DNA of 38,655 nt from Pelagibacteraceae bacterium AG-447-N18 (GCA_003212275.1 QCQE01000011.1:1-38655); one strand, 5' to 3'. Numbered from the stretch's first letter, positions 30,455 to 38,655 are shown. Program-made: numbers and translations. The notes: generated by a model not told the origin, from the sequence alone.

Positions 30455-32506
30455 GTGGAAGCTTTTGTACAAAAAAATTTAAATTATTTTATTTTCTTAA
30501 TTGTACTCACTTTATTAATTTTTCTTAAAATTTTAAATCCAGCATTTATTAAGTCAGTTTCTTATTTAAGTTTTGATTTATATCAAAAGATATTTGCTGA
30601 AGAAAAAGATAGTGAAGTGGTTATCATTGATATTGATGAACAAAGTCTTGGTAAGTTTGGGCAATTTCCGTGGAATAGAACAGTGTTTGCAAAAATTTTA
30701 GATCAACTGAATACCTCAAATCCAAAAGCGATCGGCTTTGATATATTTTTCACTGAAAAAGATAAGCAGTCACCTGATGAAATTATAAAATCATATAATT
30801 TAATTCCATCAGATGTTTCTGAGTTGCAAAATCTCAAAGGTCCAGATGATCTATTCGCTGAAAAACTAAAACAGTCAAAATCAATTATTGCAGTTTTAGG
30901 CAGTAATGTACCTTCTCACGCTAACTATAATCGAAAAGCAAAAGCACGATTTCTTTCTAAAGGAGGAAAGCCAGAGGAATTTACTTACGCTTATCCTTAT
31001 TCAATAGGTTCATTAGAAAAATTAGAAAAAAATGTTCAAGGTTTAGGATCCATTTCTTTTTTAGATCAACTCGATGGTATTATTAGATCTCTTCCTTTAA
31101 TAGTTCAGTTTAATAAAAAGATATATCCAACCATGGGCTTAGAAATGGTTCGAGTTGGATCAAAACAAAAAAATATTTACGTCGAATTAAATGAGGTGGG
31201 TATTCAAAGAATAAGTGCCAGACCTTATAAAGTAGAGTCTGATCCCAATGGTATTATTTGGATTAAATATAAAAAATCTCAAAAGAAACAATATATTTCA
31301 GCTGGCGATGTTTATGATGGTAATTTTGAAAAAAGTTATTTTGAGAATAAATACGTTTTAATTGGTGCATCGGCACAAGGTTTATTCGATTTAGTTAAAA
31401 CACCACTCGGTATAACTATCCCTGGAGTAGAGGTTCATGCAAATGTTATTGAAAATATTTTAGATCAATCTTATTTAATAAGAAATCCAAACACTTATAT
31501 CTTTGAATTGATATTTTCTATTATCGTTGCATTATTAACTTTTATTTTATCGCAAAAAATTAAACCGAAATATAGTTTGTCAATCTTCTTTGGAAACATT
31601 TTAGCAATTATTATTATTGGTTTTTCAATTTATAAATTTAGATCAGAGTTAGTAGATTTTAGTTATCCGATTTTCATTGTAACAATAACATTTTTAACAG
31701 GACTTTATTTCAGGTTTATTGAAGAAAATAAAATGGCTTTAGCTAATTTGCAAAAAGAGGCTAAACTTTTAAAAGAACGAGAACTTGCTGCCGGAGTTCA
31801 AAAAAGCTTATTCCCTGATATTTCAAAGTTTGAAAACTTTATTTTTGCAAAAAACGTTCCAGCAAGAGATGTCTCGGGAGATTATTTTGATGTTGTCAGA
31901 TCAACGCCCGAGGAATATTTTTTCACTTTAGCTGATGTATCCGGCAAAGGAGTTAAAGCTGGAATGTATATGGCAAAAGCATCCTCAATCTTTAGAACTC
32001 TCACTAATTTAAAATTTCCTTTAGAAAAAATTGTCTTTGGTGTGAATAATGAATTAGTAGAGGCAAAGTTTAAAGGAATGTTTGTTACTGCTGTTTTTGG
32101 TAAGTTAAATATTAAAACTGGCGAGTTAGTTTTTATTAACGCAGGTCATGAAAGCATTCTTACTTTTGATGAAAATAAAAATTATGAATATATTAAATCT
32201 GAAATGCCACCCATTGGTATTGTTAAATATTTCACCGAGTCGATGGTAAAATCAAATACTATTAATCTTAAAGATAAAACTTTTGTAGTTTATACGGATG
32301 GAGTAACTGAAGGGTATATGAAAAATGGGGAAGAGTTAGGAGCTGAAGGGGTACAAAAAATTATAAACGAAATGTCACAGGTCACACCAAAGTCCATCGT
32401 CGAAGCTATCGAAAAAGAGCTTAACTGGGGTGCAGAAAAGTTAAGGGATGACATCACTTGTATGGCAATAAACATTAATAATACTGAGCTGATAAAGAAG
32501 AAATAA
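30455..32506 (+). CDS. CHASE2-domain SpoIIE-type serine phosphatase (membrane receptor)
   Basis: This 683-residue receptor has an N-terminal membrane helix (about 12-33) and a periplasmic CHASE2 domain (about 40-335) with SFDLYQKIF, VVIIDIDEQSLGKFGQFPW and PKAIGFDIFF. Three membrane helices follow (about 350-425, with ELIFSIIVALLTFIL first), then a short helical linker and a cytoplasmic SpoIIE domain. The catalytic motifs are complete: VSGDYF (Asp476), ADVSGKG (Asp494), NAGHES, YTDGVTE and RDDIT. It should dephosphorylate a STAS protein in response to a periplasmic cue, possibly the FecR protein encoded just upstream. The start is GTG at 30455; no ATG gives the first helix. Confidence 0.93.
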   Translation: MEAFVQKNLNYFIFLIVLTLLIFLKILNPAFIKSVSYLSFDLYQKIFAEEKDSEVVIIDIDEQSLGKFGQFPWNRTVFAKILDQLNTSNPKAIGFDIFFTEKDKQSPDEIIKSYNLIPSDVSELQNLKGPDDLFAEKLKQSKSIIAVLGSNVPSHANYNRKAKARFLSKGGKPEEFTYAYPYSIGSLEKLEKNVQGLGSISFLDQLDGIIRSLPLIVQFNKKIYPTMGLEMVRVGSKQKNIYVELNEVGIQRISARPYKVESDPNGIIWIKYKKSQKKQYISAGDVYDGNFEKSYFENKYVLIGASAQGLFDLVKTPLGITIPGVEVHANVIENILDQSYLIRNPNTYIFELIFSIIVALLTFILSQKIKPKYSLSIFFGNILAIIIIGFSIYKFRSELVDFSYPIFIVTITFLTGLYFRFIEENKMALANLQKEAKLLKERELAAGVQKSLFPDISKFENFIFAKNVPARDVSGDYFDVVRSTPEEYFFTLADVSGKGVKAGMYMAKASSIFRTLTNLKFPLEKIVFGVNNELVEAKFKGMFVTAVFGKLNIKTGELVFINAGHESILTFDENKNYEYIKSEMPPIGIVKYFTESMVKSNTINLKDKTFVVYTDGVTEGYMKNGEELGAEGVQKIINEMSQVTPKSIVEAIEKELNWGAEKLRDDITCMAININNTELIKKK

Positions 32507-32510
32507 TTTG

Positions 32511-32549
32511 TAACCCAAAATGAGTAATTTGGTTATTTAAATTTTTTTA
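32511..32549 (+). terminator. Possible terminator after CHASE2-SpoIIE gene
   Basis: TAACCCAAA (32511-32519) and TTTGGTTA (32528-32535) pair with one bulged C around an 8-nt loop and are followed by a T-rich run to about 32549. The stem is short and AT-rich, so termination would be weak. Confidence 0.33.
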
Positions 32550-32569
32550 ATTTTATGTAAATTGCAGCT

Positions 32570-32863
32570 GTGAAACGAATCTTTTTTTTAATGTTAATAT
32601 TACCGATATTGAGTAATTGTACTCAGTACTCTGCTGTAATAGGTCCGGGTATAACATTGGCTCACACAGGAAGTTTCGCCCAAGCCTCAACCGCGTTGTC
32701 AAAATCGATAGCGATTAATGAAGTTAAAAAAGAATATGTTGCTAATAGTTTAACTGCTGAAAGAATTTGTCCAACTGCTCACTCTGCAGAAATCAATAAA
32801 ATATTTTTTGAGACGATAGAAGAAATGGATTGTTATTATGATCCACTCAGTATTCTTCGATAG
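32570..32863 (+). CDS. Small lipoprotein, unknown function
   Basis: This 97-residue protein has a lipoprotein signal: MKRIFFLMLILPILSNC, with a lipobox-like LSNC and acceptor Cys17. The mature part holds a Gly/Ala/Ser-rich stretch (SAVIGPGITLAHTGSFAQASTALSK, split by charged residues) that could insert in or lie on a membrane, and three further cysteines (CPTAHS and DCYYD among them). The start is GTG at 32570; no ATG keeps the signal. It lies between the CHASE2 phosphatase and two large surface proteins, transcribed the same way. I do not recognise a named family. Confidence 0.7.
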   Translation: MKRIFFLMLILPILSNCTQYSAVIGPGITLAHTGSFAQASTALSKSIAINEVKKEYVANSLTAERICPTAHSAEINKIFFETIEEMDCYYDPLSILR

Positions 32864-32939
32864 ATATCCAAGTTTTATCGCTTTTTTACACCAAATAATT
32901 TTTTTGACTCGTCTATCAATCAAAATGTAGATTTACCTG

Positions 32940-35312
32940 ATGAAAGTTTCGAGAGAATTAAAATCAAAAAAAATCTTAAAATCTGTATTTAAAGGTTCTC
33001 TCAAAGCAAATGTATTCTTAATCCTTTTAGGGATTTTTTTTTCTACAATCGCTTTTGCAGCAGCTTTAACAGTTACTTGGTTAGATGGAAGAATACCAAT
33101 ACATAATTCATCTTGTCAGAATTCTGCTGGACAGTACACAATGGAAAAAGACTCAACAGAAGATCCTCTTGATGTTGCTTTTAGCACAGATGGATTACAA
33201 GTATTTACAGCAAACTGGGATATGGAAGATCATCCGAAGGGTACTTATGGTAATCTTTCTATGAATAGACTTTTGAAGCCGTTTGACGTTGCTAGATCCA
33301 AAATAAGGATTCTTGGAGATGTCGATTGTAACTTTATTGATTCTTTTAGAGTAGGAGTCTTGGCTGGTGATGCATTGAATACTAGATTACGTGCCATAGT
33401 AGTTGCTGATGAGGGTAGAAAATTTTTTTTCGCCAGTTCAGTTGGAAAAATTTATAGATTTGATTTATCTACACCGAATGAATTTAAAACAGCTAAATTT
33501 GTTGATAGTGTTATCCCTAACGCTGAATTACATAATTTTGCATTTAGTGATGATGGTAAAAAACTTTTTACTATACGTTATACTAACAGTACTCCGTTAG
33601 TAACAACTTATCAATTACCTGGTCCTTATGACATTAGCTCTATCACACAGATACATCAAGTCGATTTAACTGATATTGGTATTACATTACCAGCTGGTAC
33701 TAATTATGGAAGAGATATTGAATTTAGCAAGTCCGGTCATGCAATGTTTGTTTTGATTCAAAACACTGCGGGTAACACCACTGACACATCTGACATCTAT
33801 CAATTTACTTTAAAAAAGAAATTTGACGTATCAACAGCTACACTTGTTGGGAACTATGATGTTAATAATTTTGGAAATAAAGCAAGTGGGTTAGGATATC
33901 CAGTAGGATTTGTTTTTTCGAATGATGGAATGAAGGTGTTTATTGTAGATATAGCACCTCCTATGAATAGTGTAGACCAAATAAATTCATATCAATTAGA
34001 ATGTCCTTATGGATTAGTACAATGTGTATCAGATCCAACTGCGAGTATCAGCTCACAAGTTGAATTAGCTAAACAAAATATTACTTTAAATATCTCGTCA
34101 ATTTTTTACAGATTTGAGTGGATCAAAAGAAATAGAAATGAAGAAAACTTCACTAGTCACAACATCAACATAAATTATCCAAATCCTTTATTGAAGAGTT
34201 TAGCAATGAGTTTGGAGCCAGCTGCTAAAAAAAAGATAGTTAGTCTTGTAAGTATCCCAAAAAGGGATCAGAAAAAGTCTAAATGGTCTTCATGGAGTTT
34301 GGGAGACTTATCGTTAAGTCATTTTGATAAACTAGGGTTTGAAAACGCAAAAAACATTAGAACTGAAGGGATAACATTTGGTGCTGATAGAAAATTCAGC
34401 GATAATAAATTTTTTGGTTGGGCAATAAGATATGGCAATGGCAGATCCAACATTGTTGATGCAAATCAAAATATCCACATGGACTCTTTAACTTTAAATT
34501 TATATGGCATCATGCCAAAGGATAAAGAAAATTATTTAAATGCAGTTTTAGGCCTAAGTGCGCTCAAAATAGATAGTCTTTATTTAGGAAAAAAATCAGG
34601 ACAAAGATACGGCAAACAATTGTTTACTGCTGTAGATTTTAGAACCAAAAATTCCTACGGCAAATTAAATCTAACACCTACAACTAAATTTACTTTTGGA
34701 ATTACAAGATTAGGAGAATATACAGATTTTTTAAGTGATGTAATCGACTCACCTACGCAAAACATACGATACGATAAAGATACGTTTACAACGGGACAAT
34801 TTTCTAGCGGATTTTTATTTGAGGCAGATCAGATAACAATAAATGATAAAACCTTCCAACCCATGGGCGGAATGGAAATTTATTATGATTTATCTCGTGA
34901 TATTAACTACAGTTATTCTCTAGTAGGTTCCAATCAAGTTAATACGGATACAATTGAAGGAGCATATCATAGACCAAATTTAAGAACCAGTGTAGGTTTT
35001 GAACTGATTTATCCTAATGGTCTCACAATATCACCGTTATATGAAAAAATATTTGCGCTTAAAGGATCAAGTTTAAATGATGGTTTGCTAGGCAAAGGTA
35101 TTACAGAACGATTTATAATTAAAATTAGCCGCTCAAAAGAAATGAATGGAAATAATTTTGCCCTAGATTTTGATCCTCTCAATCAAAATTATGCCAATAT
35201 CAGCTTCAACAAAAATATTGGTAATTTAAATCTTAAATTAAATTCTAACTATAGTTTATTTAGTAAAATACCTGATTATGGTGCAAATTTAGAGATTTCC
35301 GGCACTTTTTAG
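32940..35312 (+). CDS. Autotransporter-like surface protein: propeller passenger plus C-terminal barrel (copy A)
   Basis: This 790-residue protein has an unusually long signal region (about 22 basic/polar residues, hydrophobic core 23-38, cleavage near AFA-A, residue 40). The passenger (about 45-365) has propeller-type repeats (VAFSTDGLQVFTANW; FAFSDDGKKLFTIRY; FVFSNDGMKVFIVDI). A two-cysteine motif ECPYGLVQC and a linker (IFYRFEWIKRNRNEENF) follow. The last 330 residues look like a beta-barrel translocator with the terminal Phe typical of outer-membrane proteins. It is probably displayed on the surface. The next gene has the same layout and shares the linker motif, so they are paralogues. 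Ligand or adhesion role is unknown. Confidence 0.82.
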   Translation: MKVSRELKSKKILKSVFKGSLKANVFLILLGIFFSTIAFAAALTVTWLDGRIPIHNSSCQNSAGQYTMEKDSTEDPLDVAFSTDGLQVFTANWDMEDHPKGTYGNLSMNRLLKPFDVARSKIRILGDVDCNFIDSFRVGVLAGDALNTRLRAIVVADEGRKFFFASSVGKIYRFDLSTPNEFKTAKFVDSVIPNAELHNFAFSDDGKKLFTIRYTNSTPLVTTYQLPGPYDISSITQIHQVDLTDIGITLPAGTNYGRDIEFSKSGHAMFVLIQNTAGNTTDTSDIYQFTLKKKFDVSTATLVGNYDVNNFGNKASGLGYPVGFVFSNDGMKVFIVDIAPPMNSVDQINSYQLECPYGLVQCVSDPTASISSQVELAKQNITLNISSIFYRFEWIKRNRNEENFTSHNININYPNPLLKSLAMSLEPAAKKKIVSLVSIPKRDQKKSKWSSWSLGDLSLSHFDKLGFENAKNIRTEGITFGADRKFSDNKFFGWAIRYGNGRSNIVDANQNIHMDSLTLNLYGIMPKDKENYLNAVLGLSALKIDSLYLGKKSGQRYGKQLFTAVDFRTKNSYGKLNLTPTTKFTFGITRLGEYTDFLSDVIDSPTQNIRYDKDTFTTGQFSSGFLFEADQITINDKTFQPMGGMEIYYDLSRDINYSYSLVGSNQVNTDTIEGAYHRPNLRTSVGFELIYPNGLTISPLYEKIFALKGSSLNDGLLGKGITERFIIKISRSKEMNGNNFALDFDPLNQNYANISFNKNIGNLNLKLNSNYSLFSKIPDYGANLEISGTF

Positions 35313-35343
35313 TATTTTAAAATTTATAAATTTTTTTTTATAA

Positions 35344-37494
35344 ATGCTTATGAAAAAGAATAAAATTTTCATATCTGTATTTATTATTTTTTTAATATCT
35401 AATTTTTTTGCTCAAAACGCTTATGCTACTTATTTAGAGAGTAATGACAACCTCTCAGGTTATAGAATTGAGCGAACAGCAACTTTTTTACAAATACGGG
35501 CTAAAGAAGAACATGTACGAGGAGTTACTTTTAATAATGATGGATCAAAAATGTATATTATTGGAACTGATAGCGATGCAGTACATGAGTTTAATCTTAC
35601 AACCAATTTCAATGTTGATTCATTTACATTCTCACAAAGTTTTTCTGTAAGTGCTCAAGAACTTACAGCCACCCAAGTAAAATTTAACAATGATGGATCT
35701 AAAATGTTTATTGTCGGTGAACACACTGATCAAGTCGAGGAATACAGTTTAACGAAAAACTTTGATATATCTACGGCAACTCATGAAAGTTCTTTTTATA
35801 TTGGTGCAGAAGAGGCCAGAGCTTACGGTCTTGATTTCAGCACAGATGGTAAAAATATGTACGTGAGTGGATTGAGCAGTGGGAAAGTACACCAATATTC
35901 ATTAAACGTGGGTTTCGATCTTTCAGGGGGAGGTACTTTACTACGATCAGTAGACTTAGATACTTTAGAAGATGAAGTGCAGCAGCATGCAGTCTCTGAA
36001 GATGAACATACTGGTATTGAATTTAATCTTGATGGTACAAGAATGTTTTTAGTTGGAACAAAAGGTAATGATGTCAATCAATATACTTTATCTGAAGGTT
36101 TTAACATTTCGACAGCTTCTTTTGATGGTGGTTTAGAGTATGCTGGTAATCCTACTGGAATACATTTTAGTCCATCTGGATTAATAATGTTTATTACTGG
36201 TAATAGTGAAGTGGTAAGAGAACATCATTTACCTTGTCCATATAATTTTTTTGCTGGAAAATGTCCGCCGATAACAGAGGGAGATAGAAGAGGAATAGCT
36301 GAAGCCCAAATTAATATAGCAAATAGAACAATTGAACATTCAACAGATACAGCCTTAAATCGTTTAAAATGGATTAGACGAAATAAAGATCTTCAAGATT
36401 TAAGCTTTAGAAATATTAAACTTAATTTTTCCAATGAGATGTTAGCCTCTCTTGCTGAGGCAATTCAAGTTTCAACATCTCCTAAAAAAAAGAATAAAGA
36501 TAAAGATATTTTTTATTGGGCTGAAGGAAGCTTAGCTTTTGGTAAAGTTAAAGAAAAAGAGACTTCATCTAAAAGAAAAATCTATACGGATGGAATTACC
36601 ATTGGAGCTGATAAGTTTACCGATGATCAAGGTATTAAAGGGTTAGCGTTTAGATTTAGTCAAAATGACGTTAAAGTTGGTACTGCTGGAAGCAGACTAG
36701 ATACTAATACTTACAATTTAACTTATTATTCAACCACGCCAGTAAAAGATGATAGTAGATTTTTAGATGCAGTTGTTGGTATTGGTGCACTTAAGTCAGA
36801 TATCTCAAGTGTTTTAGATGGTTTTACATTGAGTGGAAATAGAAATGGTAAACAAATTTATGGAACTTTAAAATTGAAAGAGGAAATTAAAAAAGATGAG
36901 TTAATCTTAATACCTGCTGCTCAAATTGATTTAGGTTATACATTGTTGAGTAGTTATTCTGAAAGTGGAAAAACTGGGATGAGATTTGACAAACAAAGTA
37001 TTCAATCAAGAAATTTAAGATTATCACTAGCTTCAGTTGAAGAATTAAATAATAAGAAATATAAAATAAAAAAACATGGTAAATTAGAGTACAAAGCTAA
37101 TTTAAATCGCTCATCTAACGTAAAATATTCCTACATAAATGATAGTTCAAGTAAATTTGATACTGAATTAAACTCTGGAGCACTACATAATTTTAATTGG
37201 GAGGCAGGTGTTGATGTTATTTATGATGAAAACTTCAGTTTATTTTTTATTTATGAACATAATAAAGCACTTGGAGTTGGCCACACTCATAAAATTCACT
37301 TGGCAATTGGTTATTTACCGCAAAAAAACACTAATTTTACTTTTAAAATTGAGGGAACCGACATTTTAAAATCAAAATATATTTATACTAAAAACGTTAA
37401 TGGTTTGGATATTGATTTTTATTTATTAAATAATAATGCAATGAGACCAGAAACTTTTGATGAAATAGCTTTGAATTTAAGAAAAGTTTTTTAA
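35344..37494 (+). CDS. Autotransporter-like surface protein: propeller passenger plus C-terminal barrel (copy B)
   Basis: This 716-residue paralogue of the preceding protein has a signal peptide ending NAYA (residue 28). The passenger (about 55-300) has at least five clear repeats of the form GVTFNNDGSKMYIIG...VHEFNLTTNFNVDS, a blade type frequent in marine bacteria, giving a propeller. The CPYNFFAGKCPP motif and the linker LNRLKWIRRNKDLQDLSFRNI correspond to those of copy A. The barrel region runs from about 390 to the end and finishes with Phe. The start may be ATG 35344 or ATG 35350. It begins 31 bp after copy A, so the pair is probably co-expressed. It is convergent with the glutaredoxin gene, 5 bp apart. 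Confidence 0.83.
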   Translation: MLMKKNKIFISVFIIFLISNFFAQNAYATYLESNDNLSGYRIERTATFLQIRAKEEHVRGVTFNNDGSKMYIIGTDSDAVHEFNLTTNFNVDSFTFSQSFSVSAQELTATQVKFNNDGSKMFIVGEHTDQVEEYSLTKNFDISTATHESSFYIGAEEARAYGLDFSTDGKNMYVSGLSSGKVHQYSLNVGFDLSGGGTLLRSVDLDTLEDEVQQHAVSEDEHTGIEFNLDGTRMFLVGTKGNDVNQYTLSEGFNISTASFDGGLEYAGNPTGIHFSPSGLIMFITGNSEVVREHHLPCPYNFFAGKCPPITEGDRRGIAEAQINIANRTIEHSTDTALNRLKWIRRNKDLQDLSFRNIKLNFSNEMLASLAEAIQVSTSPKKKNKDKDIFYWAEGSLAFGKVKEKETSSKRKIYTDGITIGADKFTDDQGIKGLAFRFSQNDVKVGTAGSRLDTNTYNLTYYSTTPVKDDSRFLDAVVGIGALKSDISSVLDGFTLSGNRNGKQIYGTLKLKEEIKKDELILIPAAQIDLGYTLLSSYSESGKTGMRFDKQSIQSRNLRLSLASVEELNNKKYKIKKHGKLEYKANLNRSSNVKYSYINDSSSKFDTELNSGALHNFNWEAGVDVIYDENFSLFFIYEHNKALGVGHTHKIHLAIGYLPQKNTNFTFKIEGTDILKSKYIYTKNVNGLDIDFYLLNNNAMRPETFDEIALNLRKVF

Positions 37495-37499
37495 AAATA

Positions 37500-37754
37500 T
37501 TATTTTAAAAGCTCTTGAAGTTTATTTTCTTTCTCCAAGGCTCTAACCTCATCATAACCACCAATGTGTTGGTCATCAAAAAATATTTGAGGAATCGTTC
37601 TCTTGCCATTTGCTTTCTTGATCATGTCATCTTTTGCACCCTCAACCTTTGCAACATCAATTTCTTCATAAGGTGCGTTGTTTCTTGTGAGTAATCTTTT
37701 AGCTGCCTCACAATAATTACACATGGGACCTGTATAGATTGTAATTTTTTTCAT
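37500..37754 (-). CDS. grxC: Glutaredoxin 3-like (GrxC)
   Basis: This 84-residue monothiol/dithiol reductant has active site CNYC (Cys12 and Cys15) in place of the usual CPYC, the cis-Pro in KRTIPQIFFD, and the glutathione-binding IGGYDEV motif. The length and order match bacterial GrxC, which reduces disulfides with glutathione in the cytoplasm. The Pro-to-Asn change at the active site could alter redox potential. It starts 3 bp after a small basic ORF on the same strand, downstream of the broken livG. Confidence 0.92.
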   Translation of the reverse strand: MKKITIYTGPMCNYCEAAKRLLTRNNAPYEEIDVAKVEGAKDDMIKKANGKRTIPQIFFDDQHIGGYDEVRALEKENKLQELLK

Positions 37755-37757
37755 AGT

Positions 37758-37895
37758 TTATAGATAATCACCTTTTTTTATTTTACTAGTAATTTGTTTT
37801 CTTGAATATTCAAATTTTTTTCTGTGTTTGATACTTTTCTGATGAACCCTTTTTCTCCATAATCTAAATGAGGATGGTTTGAGAGATTTTCTCAT
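37758..37895 (-). CDS. Possible 45-residue highly basic ORF
   Basis: ATG at 37895 overlaps the stop of the truncated livG by 1 bp (TAATG), and the ORF ends 3 bp before grxC. It encodes about 45 residues beginning MRKSLKPSSFRLWRKR, with roughly 18 Lys/Arg/His and few acidic residues. The tight packing suggests translation, but the composition could also be that of non-coding AT-rich DNA. I recognise no family. It may be the remnant of whatever joined the cut livG. Confidence 0.4.
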   Translation of the reverse strand: MRKSLKPSSFRLWRKRVHQKSIKHRKKFEYSRKQITSKIKKGDYL

Positions 37896-38038
37896 TATCT
37901 TAATAACGTTGTTTTTCCTGAGCCGTTTGGACCAATTAATCCAAATATTTTTCCCTTTTCAACTGACATTGAAATGTCAACATTAGCTTTAACACCGCCA
38001 AAAGATTTACTTACATTATTTACTTCTAAAATACTCAT
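37895..38038 (-). pseudogene. livG: Truncated livG: branched-chain amino-acid ABC transporter ATPase, first 47 codons
   Basis: The reading frame starts by ATGA overlap with the livM stop, as in intact liv operons. It encodes MSILEVNNVSKSFGGVKAN..., then the Walker A motif GPNGSGKTT, and stops at TAA (37897-37895) after only 47 residues. LivG proteins are about 250 residues with a signature motif, Walker B and H-loop, none of which is encoded downstream before grxC. The product cannot hydrolyse ATP. Either a deletion or recombination removed the rest, or the sequence is a mis-assembly at this point. No livF is visible in the window. Confidence 0.8.
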
Positions 38039-38655
38039 TTCAGTTCTACCTGTGCTTTTCGATCTGCCTCATCAACAACTTCGCCAAATCGTTCAGGATA
38101 TTTTTCTCTCAACCATCCCATAATTCCCTCTGGGAAATAAATGACAATGACAACTATCAAAACTCCTAAAGCAACATACTGCCACCCTAAAAAGAATGTC
38201 CAAAATCCTTCTTTGAAAATATGAAATACAGTAGCGCCAATCACAGGACCCCATAATGTTCCCTTACCACCAAGGATTGCCATCAAGACCATAAATACTC
38301 CCATCTCTCTTCCATCAAATGCAACATCAGTAGAATCTATGTAGCCAACAAGTCCACCCATGATACCTCCTGCTAAACCACAGAAAAATGCTGATACCAT
38401 CCAACCAATTATTTTATACTTCATCGTTTCAATTCCCATCGCTTCAGCTTTATCTTCGTTATCCCTGATCGCATTAAGAATTAATCTAAATCGTGTTGAA
38501 TAAATTGCTCTCACTGCTATGAATGTAAGGACAAGCGCACCAAAACTTAAAAAATAAAAGAATTCTCCTCTTGCCTCTAGACCACCAACGTTTGGAAAAG
38601 GTGGTGTGGTAAAACCTTGCCCTGCTCCAATAATCTCTATACCACCAGAAATTTC
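38035..38655 (-). CDS. livM: Branched-chain amino-acid ABC transporter permease LivM, C-terminal part (5' partial)
   Basis: The minus-strand frame is open to the window end; about 206 residues of a polytopic permease are visible and the start lies outside. It has the typical segment RAIYSTRFRLILNAIRDNEDKAEAMGIETMKYKI split across the cytoplasmic coupling loop, then MVSAFFCGLAGGIMGGLVGYIDS and the C-terminal GKGTLWGPVIGATVFHIFKE, all characteristic of LivM. In the complex it pairs with LivH and the ATPases LivG/LivF to import Leu/Ile/Val or related compounds. The stop overlaps the start of a truncated livG by 4 bp. An apparent start at 38514 is an internal GTG valine. Confidence 0.92.
   Translation of the reverse strand, partial: EISGGIEIIGAGQGFTTPPFPNVGGLEARGEFFYFLSFGALVLTFIAVRAIYSTRFRLILNAIRDNEDKAEAMGIETMKYKIIGWMVSAFFCGLAGGIMGGLVGYIDSTDVAFDGREMGVFMVLMAILGGKGTLWGPVIGATVFHIFKEGFWTFFLGWQYVALGVLIVVIVIYFPEGIMGWLREKYPERFGEVVDEADRKAQVELK

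Noticed and set aside
38512..38514. GTG at 38514 as the start of livM
   Set aside because: The frame continues upstream to the window edge with LivM-like sequence, so this is an internal valine.

Overview
The window is AT-rich, tightly packed bacterial DNA with many start/stop overlaps of 1-26 bp and few Shine-Dalgarno sequences. The proteins are Gram-negative: PilQ-type secretin, outer-membrane barrels, prepilin peptidase and LivM. The low GC, short spacers and marine-type repeat propellers suggest a streamlined marine alphaproteobacterium, perhaps SAR11/Pelagibacterales or a similar lineage. That placement is inference; the window holds no rRNA or other phylogenetic marker.

Layout. (1) 1-2181: the end of a D-2-hydroxyacid dehydrogenase, a histone-deacetylase-family deacetylase, MsrB and a small membrane protein. 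(2) 2254-12792: pilT, four (pseudo)pilins of fimT/pilV/pilW/pilX type, a small secreted protein, a giant PilY1-like adhesin, and prepilin peptidase on the opposite strand. (3) 12824-14556: an 18-codon leader ORF with a strong ribosome-binding site, a GAF-SpoIIE phosphatase and a small membrane protein. (4) 14557-15086: a gene-free stretch with eight copies of an 11-bp motif, four forward then four reverse. (5) 15087-23254: the pilus assembly operon, with a PilM-PilN fusion, PilO, PilP, a lipoprotein secretin PilQ, PilB and PilC. (6) 23260-24278, minus strand: STAS, STAS and an RsbW-like kinase. (7) 24429-25425: two pilins. (8) 25513-27675: an ammonium transporter fused to a SpoIIE phosphatase. 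(9) 27736-32506: a TPR/beta-barrel outer-membrane protein, a FecR-domain protein with an extreme lysine-rich tail, and a CHASE2-SpoIIE phosphatase. (10) 32570-37494: a small lipoprotein and two related propeller/beta-barrel surface proteins. (11) 37500-38655, minus strand: the end of livM, a livG cut off just after its Walker A motif, a small basic ORF and glutaredoxin.

How the parts may work together. The pilus genes form a nearly complete type IVa machine with both PilB (extension) and PilT (retraction). Set among them is a full RsbU/RsbV/RsbW-style partner switch: three SpoIIE phosphatases with different inputs (GAF, ammonium transporter, CHASE2), two STAS antagonists and one kinase. No sigma factor is present, so the final target is unknown. 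The most interesting reading is that ammonium and envelope signals converge through STAS phosphorylation on pilus or surface-adhesin output. The inverted motif array in front of the assembly operon is the best candidate for a new DNA-level control element.
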